Of a DNA stretch of 64,000 nt, positions 29,439-38,792 are shown piece by piece. The notes beneath the pieces were generated by a model that did no database searches, was not told where the DNA came from, and saw nothing but the letters and a program-made list of their open reading frames with translations. The first letter of the stretch is position 1; every line of letters begins with the position of its first letter. The DNA is from Scleroderma bovista. Lineage: Eukaryota; Basidiomycota; Agaricomycetes; Boletales; Sclerodermataceae. Where the stretch lies: assembly GCA_037178675.1 (NCBI GenBank), contig JAYMGJ010000460.1, positions 50,677-114,676 of the forward strand, read 5' to 3'. The translations under genes and the position numbers were made by a program.

Positions 29439-31781
29439 TGTGCGCCTAAGTGAGGGAAGAGGTCAGAACAACCAACAACCAACACCAAATGACAGCAATA
29501 TGCGAGTGGTGGTCTTCCTTTGCGTTTCTGGTATTTAATGTCCTCAGGGGGATGTGCTGCACGCCTTCAGGCAGGATGCAGGAGGGAAGGGAAGGGCTTC
29601 TGATGGGGAATAGATGCGACTGGGGATGGTATTGACTCCTCTTCAGCCTACCACAGTGGTTAGGAAGAGTCCTGGGATAGAAGAGCGATGATAGATTGGC
29701 AACAGGGGTGTAACAGCAGTGATGGAGCAACAGGGAAGCAAGGGGACAGTTCCTGCTTCAAGAATGCGATGGACAGTGATGGGATAGAGTGGACAGTGAT
29801 GCTAGACTGCGCTTGAGCCTAGAGAAATGATCAGATACAAGATATATCTGATAAACAGCAATATAGGAGCTTTAGGCCAGCACTGAGTGACCTACAAGTC
29901 CAAAGACAGAGATAGAGCTTATAGACAGTGAGGGAGAGTGAATGTGGTCGCTTTATTGAGGGGAAGCAGACACTTCCTTGCAGCCTTTGGCTGCTGGTTT
30001 ATATACAGGAGGGGCTGTGGCCCTGTAAGCACAAATGACTAAGTGCTTGGTAAGAGATTGGTAAGAAATTGGTAAGTGATTGATAAGCAATGTAATCAGG
30101 CTGAGTCATCGATGGGGAGAGCCTGAACAAGCTGCTGAGCCAAGGGAAAGAGCAAAAACATAGGTAAAAAGGGGTGTATAACCAAGAATATGGAAAAATC
30201 ATTGCATGGGGCCCAAAAGAGAGGGGGAGAAAGCATGGGATGAGTAGATCGAAGCTAAATGAGCATATGCGATGACATAATGCATATGAATCATAGGGGC
30301 ATGAGTCATGAATTGATAAGCAGCATGATAAGCATGATTTGAAGGATGATTGGTAAGTGATTGGTAAGGGGAGTAATGGGGATTAGTAATGCCAAGAGGG
30401 GATGAATAATGCGCAGCAGAGTGAGTCAGAGTGAGCCAGAGTGACTCTGTGTGACTCAGAAAGAAGGGAAGCACAACCTATGATTTATTGAACTTTAGAT
30501 CTGGAGATGAGCTTCTGAAGCAGTGCCACTGATGGGAGTGGCTGGGGGATAATAAAAGAATTGATCCGACCAGAAGAGCAGTGTCAGGGGGCCTGGAATG
30601 ACAAGTAGAGTCACAGATGGTCACAGAGTGTCACAAATCCCTTGGATTGAGCTTCTGTAGAGCAAAAACGCGAAATTTGGTGCTCCCGAAGTGCAGTCTT
30701 CCCTTGAGCAGTAAGGGGAAGGTTCTGTACTCTATTAGGGCTCCTAAGAAGGGTTCTAGAGCACTGTTTCATTCGTGTTTGTTGCAGGATAGCAGGGAAG
30801 AGAATCGCAAGTAGCGGATTCGATGTGTCCAGGGAAGCGAGATGAATGATAGAGGGAGATGGATGTGACAGGACTCTTGGATGAAAGGACCATATGCAGA
30901 GGACTCAGGAGACACAGAGACGACCAGGTATGAATTTTCAAGTCTAACGATAGACTTGAGACGACCAAAGTATGTGTGCGACGCAGGACTGACGAGGAGA
31001 ACGCGCTGACCGAGAACGAGAGGGACTGAGGGAGAAGGCTGGGAAGATATGTACCAGACAGTACACAGGAGCTCAGGGAGAGGCTGTCCCAAGAGCAGGA
31101 CATAGTTGAGGTCTGCTGCAATAGCGGAGAAACGTTCCAGAGAAAATGCGGACTCCATAGTGAGTGATGAAGTGGGTGTCTGGATTGCGGGTGGAATATC
31201 TCCGTGGGAAATGAACAGATTTACGTCGGAACTTGACAGGCAGATAGACCACGGTCTAGGCTCCATGATGGTATAGTCACATGATTGATAGCTTCAAAAA
31301 TGGCGGAGCTATTCAAAATATCGGAATGCCGGCACTGGGCGCCTAAATTTGACATTTGGGCGCTAAAAAATGATTCTTCCTTTTCTCCTTTGTTTCTCTA
31401 TCGTTTCTTCTGCTTCTTTGGTTGTTCTGGTATGGGAGTTGGACTGCAGTAGGTTGCATTCCTCTCTCATACTGAAATGATCACCAATCCTTGGATTCTT
31501 CTGCTTCTTGGCGGTTCTTGTGCGAGGGATGACTGCCAGACGATGGCATTCATCTCTTGCTCCAGGACAGTCATTCTTGTGTGATAGATGGCTATGACAA
31601 GCTTGTATTCATCCTTCGCATAAGGATAGTCATGACTTTGCGTGATATGGATAGCGAGGGTTGTCTGTATCCCTCAAGTCGGGACAATCTTTCAACAGAT
31701 CTTGGGTGTGCATTCTTCGCATTAGTTTCATCGGCTAACTTTCTCCATGTCCACAGTACCAAACACGTTTGGTGCGTGACA
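29439..31781 (-). mobile_element. 2.34-kb S1 solo LTR, minus orientation, inside the gag-only element
   Basis: TGTGCGCCTAAG...GGTGCGTGACA, with gcgc on both sides (29435-29438, 31782-31785). Very close to the copy at 12876-15217 in length and sequence, including the TATA-like motif and the internal ORF. Confidence 0.85.
30769..31266 (-). CDS. S1 LTR ORF, third copy
   Basis: 165 codons on minus, differing from the frame at 13390-13887 by only a few residues (for example SHTYF for SRTYF, and IQESCH for IPESCH). Same position relative to the LTR's TATA box. Confidence 0.42.
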   Translation of the reverse strand: MEPRPWSICLSSSDVNLFISHGDIPPAIQTPTSSLTMESAFSLERFSAIAADLNYVLLLGQPLPELLCTVWYISSQPSPSVPLVLGQRVLLVSPASHTYFGRLKSIVRLENSYLVVSVSPESSAYGPFIQESCHIHLPLSFISLPWTHRIRYLRFSSLLSCNKHE

Positions 31782-32069
31782 GCGCGCCGCCCAACCGGTA
31801 ACGAGCCCTGACCCTGTCGCCCTTGCTGTCACCACTATCGCTTTGAAGCTGCGCCACCCACTCGAGCAGATCACCTGTTTCCATTGCGGAGAAAAAGGTC
31901 ATTACCAGATCAATTGCCCGAAACAGAAAGTGGAAGAGAAGGGCACTGCCGCCGCCATCTTCGAAGAAGAAGAACAGTCTTGGTGAAGTCGCGGGATATT
32001 TTCTCCTTTTTTGTTCTCGTGTCTCCCTGTTTCTTTCGTACTTACTGTCTTGTTTCGTTTGTGGGAGAG

Positions 32070-32262
32070 TGTCAGAATATATGGCCGCTACGTGGCAAAC
32101 TTACAAGACTAATTACAGTTATTAGTTTTGATATATTAACTGTTCTACCTACAAGATAAATAGTTCGTAGTCGTACCTTGTATACCCATCGCGTTTGGAC
32201 CTGGTTCGCACCCACGCACCCATCGTGGTCACCCCGATCGACTCAGCGCGCGAATTCTAACA
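32070..32262 (+). repeat. 3' LTR of the gag-only element
   Basis: 193 bp, a couple of differences from 28403-28595 (ggccgc against ggctgc; attaactg against attagctg). Followed by the gagac duplication. Confidence 0.85.
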
Positions 32263-32428
32263 GAGACAAGATCCTCCAAGTCTAAACACCCAGGAAGTCA
32301 TCATATAATGTGAATGCTACACCGTGATCGTGTGACATACCAGCTCACTCTGGTCGACTGCCGAGAATGTTATGGTAAAAGTCGTATCCAGTGAGTTTGT
32401 GAGTCACTACTGTTGCATAGGATACCAT
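32263..32428 (-). pseudogene. dus1: Dus1 pseudogene, 5' exons
   Basis: Minus strand from the ATG at 32428: KLTGYDFYHNILG, the usual start of Dus1, then VDQSEL. After a probable intron (32340-32282, gtatgt...tttag) comes WRILSR, the part that joins QYGAQ at 17241. Between HNILGS and VDQSEL the expected eight or so residues (the PxYVVAPM region) are missing. The loss also changes phase, giving a stop, so about 26 bp were probably deleted. The joining exon is broken by the gag-only element (TSD gagac) and, ten bases on, by the S1 LTR. This placement proves that the two distant Dus1 parts were one gene. Confidence 0.8.
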
Positions 32429-33005
32429 GGTTACTTGTAGAGATGGTGGGGGTGGTATGCACTGGCACAGCGCAGTGCCCTAATCCTCCCAACACCAGGT
32501 CACCAGCCTTGCAGACTGATCATGTTGCTCTCTCCCCACTGTTTGTCGTTTTGGGCCAGAAACCTCTCAGGTTTCACCCAGGTCCGTTTTTTCTTGTCAC
32601 TCCTCTACAGTCCTCCTGTATCTACATCCAGCAGCTAAACTTGACTCCTTTCCATGCTTCAGATCAGCCAAGCATTGACTGGTGTAGAAGACAGAAGGAC
32701 CACAGAACAAAATGACCTAGGGTGTTCTGGCCAGTTTCGGACCGGTTCACGATGCCTCATGGTTTGCAGTGCAGCCAAAGTTTGAAAATGAGGCCCACAG
32801 ATGGAGTTTCAGTTCAATTTCTCCCCTTTGCCCCCTCTTGCAAATTGTAAAACTAAACCATCCCCTCAATGTTTCAATGTATAACACCAGAGATGCTAAA
32901 GAATATCTGCAGGATTGCACTTAGTCCATTTAGCCAATGCAGGGTATGCGAGTCCCACAGCACATTCTGGTGAGGGAGGGGGGTCTGATGTTGTTTCAGC
33001 ATCCT
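32429..33005. other. intergenic region between divergent Dus1 and NLR genes
   Basis: The two gene relics point away from each other, so this stretch should hold both promoters. No clear TATA box was identified. A 100-codon open frame at 32413-32715 is not convincing. Confidence 0.4.
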
Positions 33006-33298
33006 ATGGATCCCTCTACCTCTGGGGGGCCAAGTGTCTTGACTGGGCCCCAGTGCAGGCAACAGCAGGAGGTCGAGGGACCACCACATTCTCAGGAGCC
33101 ATTTGTTGCTAACCCTACCAGTGCAGTGGGGAAAGAAGGTTCATCTGTTGAACACCAAGAGGTATGGCATTATCTACCCATCTGCGAGCTGGTTCTGAAG
33201 GGCCTATATGTAATGCAGGACATCAATCACATACAGAGGGTTGTCTTAATTGTAGGTTCCGTTTGTGACAGCTGTCGTGCAGCAATCAATGCTGCTAC
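33006..33298 (+). pseudogene. NACHT-WD40 NLR gene, N-terminal part
   Basis: From an ATG at 33006 (MDPSTSGGPSVLTG) the frame is open to the copia insertion, ending CDSCRAAINAAT. After removal of the copia element with one TSD copy the phase continues without a break into TYEVCAHACTCIDDAYGF at 38793. The N-terminal about 60 residues are hydrophilic and probably disordered, followed by a hydrophobic segment (RVVLIVGSVCDSC). The domain is not one I can name; it would be the effector-like or signalling end of the NLR. Confidence 0.55.
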
Positions 33299-33604
33299 TT
33301 TTGTGAGGTGAACTGGCAAAACTCAACACTAGACAAGAGTCACAAATGACTCAGTACTTCTGTGCAAACAGAGACTTCATTTAACTAACCTAGACAAGAG
33401 TTACAAATGACTACATAGGTCAGTATCATAGTAAATGAATGTGTAGAGTAGCCTTACCTCAGTACTTCTGTGCAAACAGAGACTGAGGTATGAAACAAAA
33501 GAAAACATCCTATAAAGAACGATCATGATTATGTAAGGAATGCTTGGTGTGTCTGTACTAAGAATAAGGAAAAGATGGTACTGTAGGGACCGGGAATTTC
33601 AACA
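33299..33604 (-). repeat. 3' LTR of copia family B
   Basis: 306 bp. Contains an internal repeat of a gacaagag-tacaaatgact segment. Adjacent purine-rich tract (gagtgggtg on minus). Confidence 0.9.
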
Positions 33605-33628
33605 CACCCACTCAACGAGATAGTCCTT

Positions 33629-34380
33629 TTAAATAATCAAACCCATACCTTCTATAAAATGAATGTGTTTCTCTCGACTGAGAGGTTTTGTGAGTACATC
33701 GGTGACCTGTTCCGCAGTCGGTAGGTACTCCAAGTTGATCTCTCCTTCGTCTACTTTCTCCCTGATGTAATGATGACGGATTGTGATGTGCTTCATCCGA
33801 TCATGGAAAGTAGCATTCTTCACAAGAGACATCGCCAACTGATTGTCAATTAATAGCTTGATGGGCATGCGTGAGAGTGATGGCTCGATCTCCGAAAATA
33901 ATAATTTTAGCCAGGTGGCTTCCTTCACAGCAGTGGCAGCAGCCATATACTCAGCTTCTGTGCTCAAGAGAGCGACAGATGGTTGCTTCTTTGATGACCA
34001 GCTGATAGCTGCTCTGGCTGTAACAAAAGTGTAGCCAGAAATTGAGCGGCGGTCATTGACATTGCCAGCCCAGTCCACATTGATGTAGCCCAGTAGGGAC
34101 ATTTCCAACATCTTCCTGTAAATGAGACAGGTGTCTGTCATGCCACATAGGTAGTGGTAAACTCATTTTAAAGCTGCAAAATGCGCCTGTCTGGGGCAAG
34201 CTGCGTGTTTGCTCAATGCACCCACTGCATATGCCAGGTCTGGGCAGGTCGCCAGCATGGTGTACATGAGTCCACCGAGTGCACTTTGATACGTCTTAGC
34301 GTCGACTTTGGGGACATCAATTTTGACAAGCTTCGCATTGGTCTCAAGTGGGGTGGAGACGGATCATCCATCCTTTAAGC
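33629..34380 (-). pseudogene. copia B RNase H and RT-RNase H connection
   Basis: Minus frame from the end of RT: DVPKVDAKTYQSALGGLMY and DLAYAVGAL, then LLGYINVDWAGNVNDRRS, SGYTFVTARAAISWSSKKQ, ALLSTEAEYMAAATAVKEA and LLIDNQLAMSLVKN, the usual copia RNase H with its D-E-D residues (YINVDWAG, STEAEY, IDNQ). It ends with HFIEGMGLII. In-frame TGA codons lie at about 34367 and 34166, the second in LK-stop-VYHYL where related proteins have Arg. Confidence 0.85.
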
Positions 34381-35581
34381 TGAAACGATCTAAGATCGTC
34401 TCAACATAGCAGTGTTGGGACAAGGTAATGGTTCCTTGTTGGCAGTCACGGATGACCTCCATGCCGAGAATCCACTGTGCTTCACCTAAGTCCATTATTT
34501 CGAAGTGGTCTGACAGCTGTGACTTGAAGTGTTTGATGGCATTGAGGTTCTTTGAGAAAATCAACTTGTCATCAATGTAGACAGCAACAATCAATAGGTC
34601 ACCATCCTTGTCCTTGTAAAAAAGACTGTGGTCAGCCTCGCTGTGCGTGAATCCGAGGGACTCAAACATTTTTTGTAGCATGTCATACCATGCCTTTGAG
34701 GCTTGCTTAAGGCTGTAAAGAGCACGCTGTAAGCACCAAACAATGTTTGGATCGTTGCAGAAACCTGGTGGAGGACAGAGATAAATCTCCTCCAATTCGC
34801 CATTCAGAAAAGTGGCCTTGATGTCTACTTGATGCACTTCAAGATCGTGCTGTGCTGCGAGTGCAAGGAGGGACCAAATGGTGGTGAACTTTGTAACAGG
34901 CATGAATGTATCTGTATAATCGAGTCCTTTGCTCTGCATATACCCTTTCATGACAAGACGTGCCTTGTACTTGTCAATCTTGCCATTTGGCCCATGCTTG
35001 ATTTTAAAGACCCATTTTGAGTTGATTATCTTGTGATCGGGCAGTGTCTCAACTTCCTGGTACAGGCCAATCTCCTTGAACATGTTTAGTTCAATTGCTA
35101 TTGCTCCCAGCCATAGATTGGCATCTGGACAACTGATGGTGTCACTGTAGGTGAGTGGTTTGCTCTCTAGAGGCATTGTGGTGGCAGCACGGCAAGCACT
35201 TTGTGTGAGTGTGTCATGACGTGACTCGTCACAGTCCACCATATCAGCACGTGTGTGCATCTCTCCTCTGTTGTCAACACCCTCAATGCAAGCTGGTAAG
35301 TCATCCATCCCTTCATCATTAAGTTGAATTTCCTCTTCCAGGGTAGTCCTCTCATAGGCATTGATGAAGAAACATGAGTCGTTGTCACAGATCAGCGCTC
35401 TGTGGGCGTGGGAAGAGCACCTCACAGCTGGAGTGGGAATCAGGACTGGATATGGTGATGGCAGGCCTAACGCTTGGCCTGAGCATCCATCTGAGGTATG
35501 TTCCAGTCGTTTGGTGTACCATTGACCCTTACTAACCTGCTGTTCAACAGGAACTTCAACCCTTGCAATTTGGTGGCTCAA
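34364..35581 (-). pseudogene. copia B reverse transcriptase domain
   Basis: A 405-codon minus frame. The RVT_2 domain starts around residue 150 (WLGAIAIELNMFKE) and shows INSKWVFKIKHGPNGK, YKARLVMKGY, DIKATFLNGELEEIYLCPPPG, RALYSLKQASKAWYDML and the catalytic YIDDKLIF. It ends FSLKDG before a TGA. Length and motif order match copia RT. The first about 150 codons are the linker after integrase. Confidence 0.88.
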
Positions 35582-35599
35582 AATGCCATCTGAAGGTGA

Positions 35600-36889
35600 T
35601 CAAGTGCGATCAGATGAAATGGGTGTGTATACCAATGCATTCTCGATGTCATTGACCATTTCTGAAGGTGTCCCATCGACGGATTCACCATCCGAGTCCT
35701 CATTGGCACTGGCTGTCTCCCCATCCCCAACAGGTGAGTATGAGGTCATTTGTATGGCTTCAGGAACCATTCCAACTGCTGACCGTCTTGTTTCTTCAAT
35801 GTTTAGGTTTGTATCATCGATCTTGATGTGGGAGGGGGCATTGGCACTCCCTTCATTGAAGACAATGTCCCTGGACTCAAAAATGCAGCCACTCGCACGA
35901 TGCATGCAAATATAGGCCTTGCAATTCTCTGCAAAGCCCAAGAAGGTGCATTTGATGGATTTAGTGTCGAGTTTGCGCCATTTCTTGTCAGGTACATGGA
36001 CATGCACTTTGCATCTGAAAACTCTCAAATGTGTGACTGACGGCTTGTTTCCAGTGAATGCTTCGTGCGGTGTTAATCTGTCGGCGATCACATGGGTAGG
36101 TACACAATTTAAGACATGTGTAGCATAGAGAATTGCATCCCCCCAGTAGGCGTTGGGGAGTCCAGTGTCAAACAGCATTGCATGAGCCATCTTGACAAGT
36201 GTGTGGTTCATCCGTTCAGAGACACCGTTCTCTTGCAGTGTGTATGCATTCGTCATTTCATGATGAATTCCTTTCGACTTAAAATAGTCTTGTAGAGCAG
36301 TTGACCCATACTCTCCACCTCCGTCGCTGCAAAAATAATTTGCACGTTCACCCGTCTCTGCCTCTGCTTGCTTGAGGTATTCTTTGGTAAGCTTAGGCAC
36401 TTCATTTTTTAACTTTATTAACTTGACGACAAGGTGATGCAAATGGCCGTCAATGAATGTAACAAAGTAGTGGTAGCCTCTCTGCGCTGTTGTTTCCATG
36501 AGTCCACAGATGTCCAAGTACGTTCTGTGTAGTACCCTTGGACTTTCAACATTGGATTTGGAAGGAATCACAGCACAGTGCTGTTTCCCCTCGAGACAGG
36601 GTACACATTTATCTTCGTGCATTTCCTTTGAGTCACTGATAGCCATGCCATCGACCATTCCTTTGTTTAGCAGTTTTAAAATTGATTGAACATTTACATG
36701 TCTGAGTCGATGGTGCCAGACGTCAATGTCGGCTTCCGAAGATGTCTTTCGAGATGTGAGAGCTGAAAGGGGAAGTTCGGGGTCAAGAGAGGTCAAGGGA
36801 CCATGAACTATGTAGGCCATTTGGTCTTTGGGAGAAGGCGTTGCAGCTAGCAGGTATAGTGAGTTCCATTTGTAGCCTTTGCCCACCAC
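35600..36889 (-). pseudogene. copia B integrase
   Basis: A 429-codon minus frame. Zinc-binding HH-CC region WHHRLRH ... CVPC, then the core with D in TYLDICGLM, D in TFIDGHL (usually FIDD) and E in ENGVSERMNHTL. SDGGGEYGS, FTGNKPSVTHLRVF and the C-terminal FLGFAENCKAY follow in the usual order. All three catalytic acidic residues can be placed. The frame ends in an acidic linker (DIENALVYTPISSD). Separated from gag-protease by a stop at 36890-36907. Confidence 0.88.
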
Positions 36890-36907
36890 CTGACTTCCAT
36901 CTAGGAT

Positions 36908-38197
36908 TCAACAGAAGTCACAGCCAAAAGTGACTTCGAGGTTGAATTCAGCTAAATATGAGATGGAAAGAAGATTCCCATCAAGGTCAGGCATGTAGTA
37001 GACATCGCATATGATGGTGGTCACTGTGTGCCCACCATCCAATTTAAGGTTGATGCGGATGTGTCCTATACCCACCGCAGGGATAGATGTTCTGTTTCCA
37101 ATGGTGATGGATTGGGGTGGTACAAGCCAATGATACATTGTGAACCATTTGCACTGGCATGACATATGGGCTGATGCACCCGAGTCTATAATCCAGTCGA
37201 AAATGGTGGCTTTGTCCATCTGGTTTCGGGCCATGAACAGACGTAGAGGTGGAGGTGAGTTTCCATCCACCTGTGCGACACGAGCCACTAACTCAGTCTT
37301 TTCCTCCTTAGGCTTTTCTTTTGACTTGTCCATTCCATCCTTCGTGGCTATGTCGCACTTTTTCTTATAACAGATGTCTTCCGTATGGCCATCCTTTGAG
37401 CAGTAGGTGCAGGTGCCCTTCTTCTTCTCACCCTTTTTACCAGATTTGGCTTTTCCCTTGCCCTTCGTTTGGCTCATCACCTTTGCACTAAGGGCTGTTT
37501 GTCCTGGCGATTTCCGTGACCTCTCTTCAATGAGAACTTGGTTTATAACCATGTCCATCATGAGTTTGTCATCTGCGGCCATTAAAATGGTGCAGAGGGT
37601 CAAATAGGATGTCAGGAGGGATATTACCATAGCTATGGCTACGAGCGAGTCATCAAGCGGCTGGCCAATGGTTTTTAAGACATTAGCCTTTTGCCACATC
37701 AGGTTCAATTGGGATTCCATGGCAGTGTCATCCGAGAGCATGCTCTGAAAAAGTTTGCTTATAAGGTATGCAATAGATTGTTTCCTGCGGCCTTTGTATC
37801 ACTCACTGAGCTTTTTCCAGACTTTGGCGGATGTTGTGGAATAAAGGACTCCGCTGAGGGGTTTGTCCTTCAGTGTGAGCATTAGTTGGGCATGAGCCTC
37901 TTTGTCCTTTGTGAGCCATTCCTCAAATTTGTCTGGCTGCGTGGCTGCATCCGGTTTCAGATCTTCTCCACTAACGACTGACCAAAGGTGTTGGACACCT
38001 AGGACCATTTGGACACGAAATTTCCACATGTGAAAATTTGTCCTGTCATTGTCAAGAGAGGGAATGTCATATAAACAACTTGAGCCAGATGTGGCCTTGT
38101 TTGACACTGTAGAAAGTGTGGTTGCAGACTTTGAGGATTTTCCAGCTGCAGAGGCTGAGGTACCGGGAGTGGACATTGTGTGGGAGTTGTAGTACAA
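36908..38197 (-). pseudogene. copia B gag and protease
   Basis: Starts with a Ser/Thr-rich N-terminus at 38197, then NFHMWKFRVQMVLG and KVWKKLSE. After a stop near 37799 it continues in ESQLNLMWQKANVLKT and ILMAADDKLMMD, a Lys/Gly-rich stretch, the zinc knuckle CTYCSKDGHTEDICYKKK and the protease site FDWIIDSGASAHM (DSG intact), up to LLSISYLAEF. The zinc knuckle has an extended spacing (CX2CX4HX4C). Confidence 0.85.
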
Positions 38198-38225
38198 TGT
38201 TGTCTAGTGTTGTAAGAGCTCAGGG

Positions 38226-38467
38226 TTTTGTTAGCTGGGTTGCACAGGGAACTAGACAGAGGCTATAAGCTAAGTAGGTTAGTACTGAGTAACTAAATGA
38301 ATGTGAGTATGTGTCTTACCTCAGTGCTTCGTCTTCGAACACTGAGGTGAAAAGAATCCCCGAGCAGATGAAAAATAGTCCATGCTTATGTAAGGATACT
38401 CGCTGTACAAATAAGGAAACTATCAGTAAGCCTAAGGAATGGTAGTGAAAGAATAGGAGTTTCAACA
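38226..38467 (-). mobile_element. 242-bp solo LTR (family A-like) in the leader of copia B
   Basis: ttttgttagctggg...gagtttcaaca with TSD caggg (38221-38225, 38468-38472). It shares its two ends and the tagtccatgctta-gtaaggat region with the family A LTRs at 17782 and 22705. The insertion point is the last bases of the primer-binding site, so the duplication preserved that site. Confidence 0.85.
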
Positions 38468-38481
38468 CAGGGCTCATAACC
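38468..38481 (-). other. primer-binding site of copia B
   Basis: Minus GGTTATGAGCCCTG next to the 5' LTR (38482); same half-tRNA-iMet match as in the other families. Confidence 0.75.
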
Positions 38482-38787
38482 TTTTGTGAGGTGAATTGGC
38501 AAAACTTGACACTAGACAAGAGTCACAAATGACTCAGTACTTCTGTGCAAACAAAGACTTCATTTAACTAACCTAAACAAGAGTCACAAATGACTACATA
38601 GGTCAGTATCATAGTAAATGAATGTGTAGAGTAGCCTTACCTCAGTACTTCTGTGCAAACAGAGACTGAGGTATGAAACAAAAGAAAACATCCTATAAAG
38701 AAAGACCGTGATTATGTAAGGAATGCTTGGCATGTCTGTACTAAGAATAAGGAAAAGATGGTACTGTAGGGACCAGGAATTTCAATA
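38482..38787 (-). repeat. 5' LTR of copia family B
   Basis: 306-bp partner of 33299-33604, ending on plus with ttcaata where the other has ttcaaca; followed by gctac. Confidence 0.9.
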
Positions 38788-38792
38788 GCTAC

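Larger units (their letters stand above)
28848..31986 (+). pseudogene. Gag of the gag-only element, interrupted by an S1 LTR
   Basis: From the ATG at 28848 (an in-frame ATG at 28716 is also possible) the frame encodes a UBN2-type copia Gag: LNESNYAEWSLYMRSTLIKK, then a helical core with DPHVLWEELQRMHRAQG, SWIADVQQAAF and VLTQGLPPSYDPFI. At 29438 the S1 LTR enters. The frame resumes exactly in phase at 31786 and includes the zinc knuckle CFHCGEKGHYQINCP (CX2CX4HX4C), then an acidic end and TGA at 31984-31986. Without the insertion the product would be about 263 residues with no protease or pol after it. The coding part shows no other lesion, so the element was probably intact when it was hit. 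Confidence 0.8.
28403..32262 (+). mobile_element. gag-only LTR retrotransposon (TR-GAG-like), split by an S1 solo LTR
   Basis: LTRs 28403-28595 and 32070-32262 (193 bp each, TGTCAGAATATATGG...TTCTAACA) with TSD gagac (28398-28402, 32263-32267) and a purine tract (gtgggagag) before the 3' LTR. The interior encodes only Gag. Removing the S1 LTR at 29439-31781 together with one copy of its gcgc duplication leaves an element of about 1.5 kb with one uninterrupted gag frame. Elements of this design are known from plants as terminal-repeat retrotransposons with GAG domain; I am not aware of how well they are described in fungi. It sits in an exon of the Dus1 pseudogene, ten bases from the interrupted S1 LTR. 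Confidence 0.88.
33299..38787 (-). mobile_element. copia element (family B), nearly full length, inserted in the NLR gene
   Basis: LTRs 33299-33604 and 38482-38787 (306 bp each) with TSD gctac (33294-33298, 38788-38792). Order on the minus strand is gag, protease, integrase, reverse transcriptase, RNase H, which is the copia order. Primer-binding site at 38468-38481; a 242-bp solo LTR of family A type sits beside it. The polyprotein is broken by several stops, among them two TGA codons in the RT-RNase H link, so it is no longer autonomous. LTRs differ at several positions, mostly transitions. Confidence 0.92.
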
